From: Vibrio diazotrophicus
Lineage (GTDB): Bacteria > Pseudomonadota > Gammaproteobacteria > Enterobacterales > Vibrionaceae
DNA length: 64,000 bases
Assembly (NCBI RefSeq): GCF_038452265.1
Contig: NZ_CP151842.1
Coordinates: 1,674,001-1,738,000, forward strand
Reading direction: 5' to 3'
Shown: positions 26,439-34,386 of the stretch, piece after piece
Numbering within the stretch: position 1 is the stretch's first letter
Layout: each line of letters starts with the position of its first letter
Made by a program: the position numbers and the translations under genes
Notes under the pieces: model-generated
What the model was told of the DNA's origin: nothing
What the model saw: only the letters and a program-made list of their open reading frames with translations
Database searches by the model: none

Positions 26439-26455
26439 TGGCATCCAGTTTGCTA
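26439..26455 (+). promoter_or_regulatory. Sigma-54 promoter of tupABC-mobA-mobB/moeA
   Basis: TGGCATCCAGTTTGCTA with GG at 26440-26441 and GC at 26452-26453, spacing 10. It is the best consensus match of the sigma-54 promoters in the fdh island. Predicted start near 26465, about 100 bases before tupA. Confidence 0.78.
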
Positions 26456-26568
26456 TGTCTGATCTGCTATAAGTCAGATTCACTCATCGTTTAGACGTAA
26501 ATTGGCGCTCGATCTAGCTCAGCCCACAATGAATAAAATTAAAATGTAAAATTAAAATGGATTTCATA

Positions 26569-27387
26569 ATGAATAATAAGATTTCTCTTGCTCTTGCAGC
26601 AACGTCATTGGTTTTAGTCAGCTATTCAGCATCCAGCGCGGATGATACACAACGCATTCGCTTAGCCACCACGACCAGTACCTACCATTCAGGATTGTTA
26701 GACTACTTACTGCCAATTTTTGAAAAAGAAGCCGGCTATAAAGTGGATGTCATCGCGACAGGAACCGGTAAAGCACTAAAAATGGGTGAAAACGGTGATG
26801 TTGATTTGGTAATGACACACGCACCTAAAGCAGAAGCAGACTTTGTTGATAAAGGATTCGGTGTACTGCCTCGCAAACTGATGTACAACGATTTTGTTTT
26901 AGTTGGTCCAAACAGCGATCCCGCTAAAATCGCGCAACAGAAAAATGTCCTTGATGCTTTTAGCCATATTGCCAAAGACGGTGTGACATTCATTTCTCGT
27001 GGTGACGATTCCGGCACACACAAGAAAGAATTGGGCATCTGGGCTCAGGCTAAAATTGAACCAAACTTTGGTGGTTATAAGTCTGTAGGACAAGGCATGG
27101 GACCAACGCTCAACATGGCTTCTGAGCTGCAAGCCTATACACTGACAGACCGTGGTACGTGGTTGGCCTATCAGAACAAACTGGACCTTAAAATTGTTTT
27201 TGAAGGCGATGACAAACTGTTTAACCCATACCAAGTGATTCTTATCAATCCAGAGCGTTACCCTGCTACCAATTATCAAGCAGCAAAAGCATTTAGTGAT
27301 TGGCTGGTTTCTAATGAAGGACAACAGAAAATCAACAGCTTTACTCTTAACGGACAACAACTTTTTGTTGCGAACGCAGACAAATAA
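26569..27387 (+). CDS. tupA: Tungstate ABC transporter substrate-binding protein TupA
   Basis: Periplasmic tungstate-binding protein, 272 residues from the ATG at 26569 with a signal peptide (LALAATSLVLVSYSASSA); an ATG four codons earlier is also possible. The oxyanion-binding signature ATTTSTYHSGLLDYLLP is at the mature N-terminus, and GTGKALKMGENGDVDLVMTHAP and ISRGDDSGTHKKE follow, as in TupA/WtpA-like proteins. First gene of tupABC. Tungstate uptake beside a Cys-type formate dehydrogenase suggests the enzyme may use W as well as Mo. Confidence 0.93.
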   Translation: MNNKISLALAATSLVLVSYSASSADDTQRIRLATTTSTYHSGLLDYLLPIFEKEAGYKVDVIATGTGKALKMGENGDVDLVMTHAPKAEADFVDKGFGVLPRKLMYNDFVLVGPNSDPAKIAQQKNVLDAFSHIAKDGVTFISRGDDSGTHKKELGIWAQAKIEPNFGGYKSVGQGMGPTLNMASELQAYTLTDRGTWLAYQNKLDLKIVFEGDDKLFNPYQVILINPERYPATNYQAAKAFSDWLVSNEGQQKINSFTLNGQQLFVANADK

Positions 27388-27396
27388 CGGTCGTGT

Positions 27397-28095
27397 ATGA
27401 GCCTTTGGCAAACTACCCAAGACGCACTGACATTACTGATTAATTTTGACGCTGAACTCTGGGAGATCGTTGCGGTCTCCTTTAGCGTTTCATTATCAGC
27501 TATTTGTGTGGTGTTAATTCCAGCGATGCTTTTTTCGTTTTTGCTTGCTTACAGCAACTTTCGCGGCAAATGGCTTTTGCTGTCAGTGATAAACACACTT
27601 CAAGCGGTTCCAACCGTCGTGATCGGCCTGCTGTTGTATATGTTGCTTTCACGCTCCGGTCCATTGGGAAACTGGTCATTACTTTTCACCCAAAAGGCAA
27701 TGATCTTAGGTCAGATGTTGATTTGCTTCCCTATTCTGGTGTCTATGATGCACGGCACTCTTCAATCCAGTGACCGACGTTCTGTTGAAACCGCTATGAC
27801 TCTTGGCGCTTCGACACCAAGGATTGCAGCGACCATTATCTGGGAAACACGTTTTCCGTTATTAGCAGCCGTGATCGCAAGCTTTTCCAGAATCGTGACC
27901 GAGGTGGGCTGCTCTATGATGGTTGGCGGAAATATTATGGGCTTAACGCGAAACATCCCTACTGCCATTGCTATGGAGAGCCATAAAGGCGCTTTTGCTC
28001 AAGGAGTTGCATTAGGAATGGTGCTACTATGCTTAGCACTGGCCTTGAACTTTGCACTTTCCGCAATGCGTGGAAAAGGCTTTTTGAGAACGTAA
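27397..28095 (+). CDS. tupB: Tungstate ABC transporter permease TupB
   Basis: 232-residue inner-membrane permease. Hydrophobic helices start with VAVSFSVSLSAICVVLIPAML, and the cytoplasmic loop ETAMTLGASTPRIAATIIWETRFPLL is a typical EAA-type ATPase contact. It starts ten bases after tupA and ends eight bases before tupC. TupB proteins have this length and a single permease domain. Confidence 0.92.
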   Translation: MSLWQTTQDALTLLINFDAELWEIVAVSFSVSLSAICVVLIPAMLFSFLLAYSNFRGKWLLLSVINTLQAVPTVVIGLLLYMLLSRSGPLGNWSLLFTQKAMILGQMLICFPILVSMMHGTLQSSDRRSVETAMTLGASTPRIAATIIWETRFPLLAAVIASFSRIVTEVGCSMMVGGNIMGLTRNIPTAIAMESHKGAFAQGVALGMVLLCLALALNFALSAMRGKGFLRT

Positions 28096-28103
28096 GGATA
28101 AGA

Positions 28104-28814
28104 ATGACAATAACACTTAACGCTCAAAAGTTATCAATGCGCTTTAAAGATCGAGTGCTATTCCACATCGATCATCTGTCTATTGGACCAAATGATGCTA
28201 TTTATCTAAAAGGCGATAATGGTGTCGGAAAAACAACCTTACTTAAAATTTTGGCGGGTTTGCAGAAACCTTCCACAGGAAGTGTTTCAAACTCTTTGCC
28301 TTGGTGGCAGCGAGTTGTTCATTCGTCCGCCCGTCATCAAGTTATCTATCTGCATCAAACCCCTTACCTGTTTGATGCTACCGTATATCAAAACGTACTG
28401 TACGGAATTAAATTCTCGGCACTGAGTGCAAAAGAAAAACGTTCTACCGTGATAAATGCTTTGCGGATGGTGGGTTTAGAAACGCTGGCAGATGAACATA
28501 TCTCGGTGTTGTCTGGCGGTGAGAAACAGCGTGTGGCAGTGGCACGCGCTTGGATTCTTAATCCTTCTATTTTGCTCATGGACGAACCGAGTGCGTCACT
28601 TGATCAGGAATCTATCGACAGACTGGTTATAATGGCAAAAGATTTGTTGGCCAGAGGTTCAAGTCTTGTCATCACGAGCCATCAAGCCAACGCTTTAACC
28701 GCAATATGCAAAAAACAGTGGTGGATTAATGATTGCACGCTTATCGAAACACCATTGCTACACATAGTAAAACCAGAAAAAGAGAGAACCAATGTTACTT
28801 CCCTCTCAAACTAG
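28104..28814 (+). CDS. tupC: Tungstate ABC transporter ATP-binding protein TupC
   Basis: 236 residues from the ATG at 28104 with AAGGA upstream; a longer frame from inside tupB gives only shadow sequence. Walker A is GDNGVGKTT, the ABC signature LSGGEKQRVAVARAW, Walker B ILLMDEPSASLD and the switch His ITSHQ. It powers tungstate import through TupB. The 3' end overlaps mobA by 23 bases, tying uptake to cofactor synthesis in one transcript. Confidence 0.94.
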   Translation: MTITLNAQKLSMRFKDRVLFHIDHLSIGPNDAIYLKGDNGVGKTTLLKILAGLQKPSTGSVSNSLPWWQRVVHSSARHQVIYLHQTPYLFDATVYQNVLYGIKFSALSAKEKRSTVINALRMVGLETLADEHISVLSGGEKQRVAVARAWILNPSILLMDEPSASLDQESIDRLVIMAKDLLARGSSLVITSHQANALTAICKKQWWINDCTLIETPLLHIVKPEKERTNVTSLSN

Positions 28815-29379
28815 TTGGGTCATTCTTGCCGGTGGGCAAGCGACTCGAATGGGTGGAAATGATAAAGGGCTTATTAAGCTTAATAACAAACCGCTAATTG
28901 AACATGTCATTGAACGATTGCAGCCACAGGTTTCGCAAATTCTGATCAATGCCAATCGTAATCTCGATAAATATAGTCACTATGGAACCGTCATTAGCGA
29001 CAACTTCACTGGTTTCCCCGGACCTTTAGGGGGAATTCACAGTGGTTTAGTTAACGCGCAGACAGATTGGGTCGGTTTTGTCCCTTGTGATAGTCCGTTA
29101 ATTTCCGATGATCTTGTTGAGCGTTTCTGTCACGCTGTCAACGACGAAAGCGATATCATTGTTGCCCACGATGGAGAGCATTCTCAGCCCGTATTTACGC
29201 TCTACCATAAACGTGTTTTGCCAAAACTCACTGCATTCTTAGAGCGTGGCGACAGAAAGATAATCTTGCTTTATAACGACTGCCACACTTACTACGTCGA
29301 CTTCAGTGATTCGCCACAGTGTTTTGTCAATTTAAATACGCCAGATGAACTGGCGCAATTCGGAGCGTTACAAATATGA
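28792..29379 (+). CDS. mobA: Molybdenum cofactor guanylyltransferase MobA
   Basis: Attaches GMP to molybdopterin to give MGD, the cofactor form used by FdhA. 195 residues. The nucleotide-binding N-terminus WVILAGGQATRMGGNDKGLI and the metal-site segment GFVPCDSPLI are diagnostic, with GFPGPLGGIHSGL between them. The start lies inside tupC and the stop overlaps the next gene (ATGA), so translation is coupled on both sides. Confidence 0.95.
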   Translation: MLLPSQTSWVILAGGQATRMGGNDKGLIKLNNKPLIEHVIERLQPQVSQILINANRNLDKYSHYGTVISDNFTGFPGPLGGIHSGLVNAQTDWVGFVPCDSPLISDDLVERFCHAVNDESDIIVAHDGEHSQPVFTLYHKRVLPKLTAFLERGDRKIILLYNDCHTYYVDFSDSPQCFVNLNTPDELAQFGALQI

Positions 29380-31145
29380 GTCCTCAACGCCCTTCACTGC
29401 CTTTATTAGGTTTCGCCGCTTACTCAGGAACAGGCAAAACGACATTGCTTGAAGCGCTCATTCCTAAATTAACGAATGCAGGGCTTCGCTTAGGTGTTTT
29501 AAAACATGCTCATCATGACTTTGATGTCGATATTCCAGGCAAAGACAGCTATCGATTACGCAAAGCTGGTGCTAGCCAAATGCTCGTCGCATCGCGTAAT
29601 CGTCATGTAATGATGACGGAAACTCCGGATGCCGAAGCAGAATTCGATTATCTGCTTAGTCGTTTTGACTGCGAAAAACTAGATATTATCTTGGTCGAAG
29701 GTTGTAAAAACATAGCCTTCCCTAAAGTTGAGTTACATAGAAACGAACTCAATAAACCGTGGTTGTACCCAAACGATAAAAACATCATCGCGATTGCTGC
29801 AGACGAAGTAGTTGAAAGCGAACTCCCGCAGCTTAACATCAACGATTTAGACGCTATCGCGCAGTTTGTTGTCGATTACGCAAAAGGTTTTGGCACAGAA
29901 AAACCGACCTCGGGTAGCTGTGATACCTTGTCTCCAGCCTTTTTATCGGTAGAACAAGGACGACAAGCGATACTCGAACGCGTTCAGACGCTGACAGATA
30001 TTGAGACTACTGAGTTACCAAGCGCATATAACCGAGTATTGGCGAGAGACATTACATCGCCAGTGAATGTGCCGAGCTACAGAAACTCTGCTATGGATGG
30101 TTTTGCTATACGCGGCGATGACTTAAATCGAGAACACTATCAAGTGGTCGCAGAGATAATGGCTGGCGACAGTTACGCTAACGTTGTTGAACATGGTCAG
30201 GCGGTGAAAATCATGACCGGAGCTGCGGTTCCGCAAGGCGCTGATACTGTCATCATGCGTGAACAAGCAAGCGTAACTGGTGAAACCGTGACTTTTGGCA
30301 GTGCAACAATCAAAGCAGGTCAGAATGTCCGCCAAGCGGGCGAAGATTTAGCCATTGGCCAAAATGTTTTCTCCATCGGTCAGCGTTTATCTTCACCTGA
30401 AATAGGCATGCTGGCGTCATTGGGAATGAACCTTGCTCCGGTTTATCGCAAATTAAAAGTTGCTATTTTTTCTACAGGCAACGAAGTTCAGGCTCCAGGC
30501 ACACCTGCCAGTGAGTCACATATCTTTGATTCTAATCGATACACACTCATGGGGCTGTTAGCCCATTTAGGCTTTGAGACTATTGATCTTGGAATCATCG
30601 AAGATGATGAGCAATCCATGATGAATGCTTTGAACAACGCTTCTCAATCGGCAGATGTTGTTTTGACCTCTGGTGGCGTATCGGTTGGTGATGCCGATTT
30701 CATTAAGTCTGCACTAGAGTCTTTAGGCACAATAGAATTCTGGCGTATCAACATGCGTCCCGGCCGCCCTCTCGCGTTTGGCAAAATTAACAACACACCT
30801 ATCTTTGGTTTGCCGGGTAATCCAGTTGCCGTTATGGTCTCGTTCATTAATTTTGTTGAGCCAGCACTGCGTAAAATGCAAGGTGAAGTAAACTGGAATC
30901 CATTGAAAGTTCCTGCGGTCGCAACAGAAGATCTCCGTTCTCGCCAAGGGCGAACTGAGTTTACTCGTGGCATTTACAGCTTTAATGAACTTGGACAGCT
31001 GACAGTGAAATCGACAGGAAAACAAGGTTCAGGGATTTTACGCTCGATGAGCGAAGCTAACTGCTTAATTGAAATATCTCCGGCAGTAGACACAGTTAAA
31101 GTCGGCGAAAGCGTGACAATTATCCCACTTCAAGGCAGAATCTAG
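29376..31145 (+). CDS. MobB-MoeA fusion protein
   Basis: 589 residues. Residues 1 to about 170 form MobB, with the P-loop GFAAYSGTGKTTLLEALIP and GVLKHAHHDFDVD. Residues from about 185 form MoeA, the molybdopterin molybdotransferase that inserts metal: PSYRNSAMDGFAI, IMTGAAVPQGADTVI, IFSTGNEV and TSGGVSVGDADF. Joining the GTP-binding adaptor to the metal insertase, next to mobA and a tungstate importer, places metal delivery and cofactor completion in one unit. Such fusions are annotated in other vibrios, so this is probably not a sequencing artefact. Confidence 0.94.
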   Translation: MSPQRPSLPLLGFAAYSGTGKTTLLEALIPKLTNAGLRLGVLKHAHHDFDVDIPGKDSYRLRKAGASQMLVASRNRHVMMTETPDAEAEFDYLLSRFDCEKLDIILVEGCKNIAFPKVELHRNELNKPWLYPNDKNIIAIAADEVVESELPQLNINDLDAIAQFVVDYAKGFGTEKPTSGSCDTLSPAFLSVEQGRQAILERVQTLTDIETTELPSAYNRVLARDITSPVNVPSYRNSAMDGFAIRGDDLNREHYQVVAEIMAGDSYANVVEHGQAVKIMTGAAVPQGADTVIMREQASVTGETVTFGSATIKAGQNVRQAGEDLAIGQNVFSIGQRLSSPEIGMLASLGMNLAPVYRKLKVAIFSTGNEVQAPGTPASESHIFDSNRYTLMGLLAHLGFETIDLGIIEDDEQSMMNALNNASQSADVVLTSGGVSVGDADFIKSALESLGTIEFWRINMRPGRPLAFGKINNTPIFGLPGNPVAVMVSFINFVEPALRKMQGEVNWNPLKVPAVATEDLRSRQGRTEFTRGIYSFNELGQLTVKSTGKQGSGILRSMSEANCLIEISPAVDTVKVGESVTIIPLQGRI

Positions 31146-31176
31146 CGCTTAGAATTTGCTGCAAACGAGAGAAGCT

Positions 31177-31455
31177 ATGGCTCGCACAATTATTTATACC
31201 TACAAAGATGAAGAGAAGACGCTGACTTTCTCTTACCAACAGCACAGAAATATCCACGAAGCTGTTGCTGAAGCAGAAGGCATAGACATTACAGACTATC
31301 TGAAAATGGAGCTGCAGCTAGAACTTATTTCTGACTCTAAGGCAGTTCGCAACTATCGCGACAACCATTTCAAAAAGTTAGGTTTTGGTGTCATCACCAT
31401 GAAACCTAAAGAAAACTTAGGTGTAGGTAAAAAGCCAAAACCTCAAGTTAAGTAA
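31177..31455 (+). CDS. DUF2960 family protein
   Basis: 92 residues from the ATG at 31177 (MARTIIYTYKDEEKTLTFS). An in-frame ATG-like codon upstream lacks a ribosome site. Small, charged, no membrane segment; the sequence resembles the Vibrio family DUF2960, of unknown function. It follows the mobB-moeA fusion by about 30 bases and is closed by a terminator, so it may be the last gene of the tup transcript, though a link to molybdenum is not shown. Confidence 0.8.
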   Translation: MARTIIYTYKDEEKTLTFSYQQHRNIHEAVAEAEGIDITDYLKMELQLELISDSKAVRNYRDNHFKKLGFGVITMKPKENLGVGKKPKPQVK

Positions 31456-31472
31456 GCAATTAGAAGTAAAAA

Positions 31473-31508
31473 AGAAGGGCTTGATTATTCAAGCCCTTCT
31501 TCGTTTTT
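31473..31508 (+). terminator. Terminator after DUF2960 gene
   Basis: A 12-bp perfect stem (AGAAGGGCTTGA / TCAAGCCCTTCT, 31473-31484 and 31489-31500) with a TTAT loop and a T-rich tail. With A-rich sequence on the other side, it is probably bidirectional with nagK. Confidence 0.9.
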
Positions 31509-31521
31509 ATTCTCTACTGCA

Positions 31522-32433
31522 TTACTTGATATTCAAGAATGCTGCACCGCGTACGCCGCCTGAATCACCGTGTTTTGCTTTGATGATTTTCGGACATTTA
31601 GCAACAGAAAGTAGGTGCTTTGAAATTCGCTTAGGCACTTCTTGGTAAATCAACTCAAAGTTTGACAGACCACCACCAAGAACCACAACATGTGGATCAT
31701 GTGCAGTGAAGATGTTGCCAAAGCAGATTGCTAACAGTTCCATGAACAGATCAACATGTTTTACTGCTTTCTCTTCACCTTCGTTATAAGCGTTGATGAT
31801 GTCGATAGCTTTCTTTTTCTCGCCATTGTTGTGAGCATAAATCAGCTCAAAACCGCGTCCTGAAAGATAGTTATCCATACAGCCTTTATTGCCACAGCCA
31901 CATTCTAGAAGTGGTGCTTTATCACCGCCTAAATGGAACCATGCATCAATAGGAAGACGCATATGACCGATTTCACCCGCAACGTGGTTACGGCCAGAAA
32001 ATACCTTACCGTTATAGATAAGACCACCACCGAATCCAGTACCTAGGATCAAACCTAGCACTGATGGTTCGTCTTTTAGCTCATCGTCCCATGCTTCAGA
32101 AAGAGCGAAACAGTTCGCATCGTTTTCAATTTTTACACTGCGGCCAATCTTAGCTTCTAGATCGGCACGTAGTGGTTTACCTTTTGCAGATGGAACGTTT
32201 ACTGTCAGTACTGTTGCATCGTCAGCATCTTCCATACCCGGTAAACCTAAACCAATTGTGCCTTCTACACCAAATTCAGCATCATACTTAGCGACAAGAC
32301 CAGCAATGGTTTCAACAAGCTGTTGGTAATCTTCAGTTGGTGTCGGAACACGTTCAGTTGCAACACGTTCAAGTTTCTCGTTGAACGCACCAAATTCAAT
32401 CTTAGTGCCACCGACATCAAAGCCGTAATACAT
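31522..32433 (-). CDS. nagK: N-acetyl-D-glucosamine kinase NagK
   Basis: Phosphorylates GlcNAc recovered from cell-wall or chitin turnover. 303 residues, the same length as E. coli NagK. ROK-family motifs are the phosphate loop FDVGGTKIEFG, ENDANCFALSEAWDDE, LGTGFGGGLI, GEIGHMRLP, and the zinc cluster CGCGNKGCMDNYLSGRGFE. DPHVVVLGGGLSNF near the end matches NagK rather than fructokinases. Monocistronic, converging on the DUF2960 gene. Confidence 0.94.
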   Translation of the reverse strand: MYYGFDVGGTKIEFGAFNEKLERVATERVPTPTEDYQQLVETIAGLVAKYDAEFGVEGTIGLGLPGMEDADDATVLTVNVPSAKGKPLRADLEAKIGRSVKIENDANCFALSEAWDDELKDEPSVLGLILGTGFGGGLIYNGKVFSGRNHVAGEIGHMRLPIDAWFHLGGDKAPLLECGCGNKGCMDNYLSGRGFELIYAHNNGEKKKAIDIINAYNEGEEKAVKHVDLFMELLAICFGNIFTAHDPHVVVLGGGLSNFELIYQEVPKRISKHLLSVAKCPKIIKAKHGDSGGVRGAAFLNIK

Positions 32434-32677
32434 GCAAACCTCTCCTACTCTATCCCGGTAATAGGGAAATCATTAAAATCGACTCACTCACCAATTGCAC
32501 CATCTGTTATCCGATTTCAATTCAAGGTATCTATCTGATATCTGCACAATTAATTCGCGATTAAAAAATATTGGCTTATTATCCATAACCGACCCTATGC
32601 AATCCGTGACCAAACACTTATTTATCCGGCTACAAGTGCTGATTGCGCAAATGTGAAGCAGTATTGAGTGCTGAGTC

Positions 32678-33409
32678 TCAATCTAAATTTTGCTTAAACA
32701 GCAAATAATCTCTCAGTGCGGTTTTTTCTTCTTTCGGTTTAATTCTTGTTTTACCTAACAGATAACTTTCTTTGAACGTTTCAAACCATAAACGCAAAGT
32801 TTCTGCGCCAAGCCGCTCACCAAACTTGTCCAGTACGAGACTGGCCACTTCAGCGGTGGCAAGATGCTGTTCATTGTCCGACTTTCTCATCACATATTGT
32901 GAAAGTACCTGCGGCTCGATGGAGATCAATGGCAAGTCAGCGAGATAAGGAGATTTTCGAACGATTCGTTTTGCTTCGCGCCAACTGCCATCGACAAAGA
33001 TAAGCAATGGCTTTTTGTCAGAAGCAATACTCTCAACTTGATTCATGACTCTTGAATGTTCTTCTTCTGTTTCAGCAGGAAAAACGAGCACAGGAAAATA
33101 AGCAGGATTCTGTAAAAGATCTAACATCTGAGAATCAGGATCCGTGCGACTCCACTGATAGACATAAGTTTCTTTTACTGTATCGGCAATAAGTCTGCCC
33201 GTGTTACTTGGCTTAAAGACTTCCTGCTGAGAAACAATAAGTAAAACCGCTACTTGCGTCTCAATGTCAGGTTGGTGTTGACATAAACAATGAGTCAAAC
33301 CGACATTACAATAAGCGCAACGTTGAATTTTACAGCCGCGAGCAAGAAAAGGTTTTGTTGATCGTTCGAGCCGATATTGGTACAAACGATGGAAAGCATG
33401 GATTCTCAT
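32678..33409 (-). CDS. tapT: DTW-domain tRNA-uridine aminocarboxypropyltransferase (TapT-like)
   Basis: 243 residues. DTW proteins of this type add the acp group to uridine in the variable loop of tRNA using SAM. Visible features are an N-terminal cysteine cluster (CAYCNVGLTHCLC), SNTGRLIADTV, and the motif VDGSWREAKRIVRKSPYL, where DGSW stands in the DTW position. STAEVA-like sequence appears as ATAEVASLVLDKFGE. The SAM-dependent chemistry is assigned from the family (E. coli YfiP). Confidence 0.88.
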   Translation of the reverse strand: MRIHAFHRLYQYRLERSTKPFLARGCKIQRCAYCNVGLTHCLCQHQPDIETQVAVLLIVSQQEVFKPSNTGRLIADTVKETYVYQWSRTDPDSQMLDLLQNPAYFPVLVFPAETEEEHSRVMNQVESIASDKKPLLIFVDGSWREAKRIVRKSPYLADLPLISIEPQVLSQYVMRKSDNEQHLATAEVASLVLDKFGERLGAETLRLWFETFKESYLLGKTRIKPKEEKTALRDYLLFKQNLD

Positions 33410-33579
33410 ATTTTGTAGAAGTACTGAAATGTTTGAAGTACTGAATACTTAGAATGACTAAAAGTGGCGCAGAGTTTAACTGCTGTTACTTGAGTTCTCC
33501 AGCGCAATTTGAACTGGAGACGATGATTGGATTACATAAGCATTGTAAAACCGTAAATGGGTATCACACGGAGGTGGAT

Positions 33580-34371
33580 ATGTCCTACCAACCAGAAACC
33601 ATCAGACTAGCGTTTTTTGTTCTTGTGTTATTGATTTGTGCATTTTGGGAGTCAAATGCACCTCGTAAACATCTTTCTCAGAGCAAGTCGATCCGCTGGA
33701 TAAATAACTTAGGTTTAGTCGGTTTAAACAGTGTGTTGATCGCCCTGTTAATGCCGGTCGTCGCGATTTCAGCAGCTAGTTGGGCAGAAGCTCACTCATT
33801 TGGTCTTATGAACTGGCTGAATGTTTCTCCAACCTGGGCGCTTATCTTTTCTGTTGTGTTACTTGATGGCGTGATTTATTGGCAGCACATCATGTTCCAC
33901 AGCATCCCTTTTCTATGGCGACTCCATCGCATGCATCATGCTGATCAGGATATTGACGTGACGACTGGTGCACGATTCCACCCTATCGAAATATTGATTT
34001 CCATGTGGATCAAAATCGGAGCCGTCACCTTAATTGGTGCGCCGGTTTGGGCTGTGGTTACGTTTGAAATTGTGCTAAACGCCAGCGCTATGTTCAATCA
34101 CAGCAACGCGAGACTGCCGTTAAAACTGGATTCATGGCTACGCAAATTGATTGTGACACCGGATATGCATCGAGTTCACCACTCGGTAATTGAGCGCGAA
34201 ACCCACTCCAATTTTGGCTTTTTCTTATCTATTTGGGATCGCTTGTTTGGTACTTACATCGCCCAGCCTTATTTGGGTCATGATGAAATGAGAATTGGCT
34301 TACCGATGTTCAAGCGTTCTAGAGAACAATGGCTGGATAAAATGCTTACCCAACCATTTAGAGAGAAATAG
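33580..34371 (+). CDS. Sterol desaturase / fatty acid hydroxylase superfamily membrane protein
   Basis: 263 residues from the ATG at 33580 with GGAGGTGG immediately upstream; an earlier in-frame start would add 42 residues unlike the family. Several membrane helices surround the di-iron histidine boxes HIMFH, HRMHH and HRVHH, plus FHPIE. These boxes define an O2-dependent hydroxylase or desaturase acting on lipid. The substrate is unknown. Stands alone between divergent and convergent genes. Confidence 0.88.
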   Translation: MSYQPETIRLAFFVLVLLICAFWESNAPRKHLSQSKSIRWINNLGLVGLNSVLIALLMPVVAISAASWAEAHSFGLMNWLNVSPTWALIFSVVLLDGVIYWQHIMFHSIPFLWRLHRMHHADQDIDVTTGARFHPIEILISMWIKIGAVTLIGAPVWAVVTFEIVLNASAMFNHSNARLPLKLDSWLRKLIVTPDMHRVHHSVIERETHSNFGFFLSIWDRLFGTYIAQPYLGHDEMRIGLPMFKRSREQWLDKMLTQPFREK

Positions 34372-34386
34372 AGAATGACGAGTTGA

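Noticed and set aside
26500..26516. A second sigma-54-like sequence TTGGCGCTCGATCTAGC before tupA.
   Set aside because: GG and GC are 11 bases apart, one too many; the element at 26439-26455 has correct spacing.
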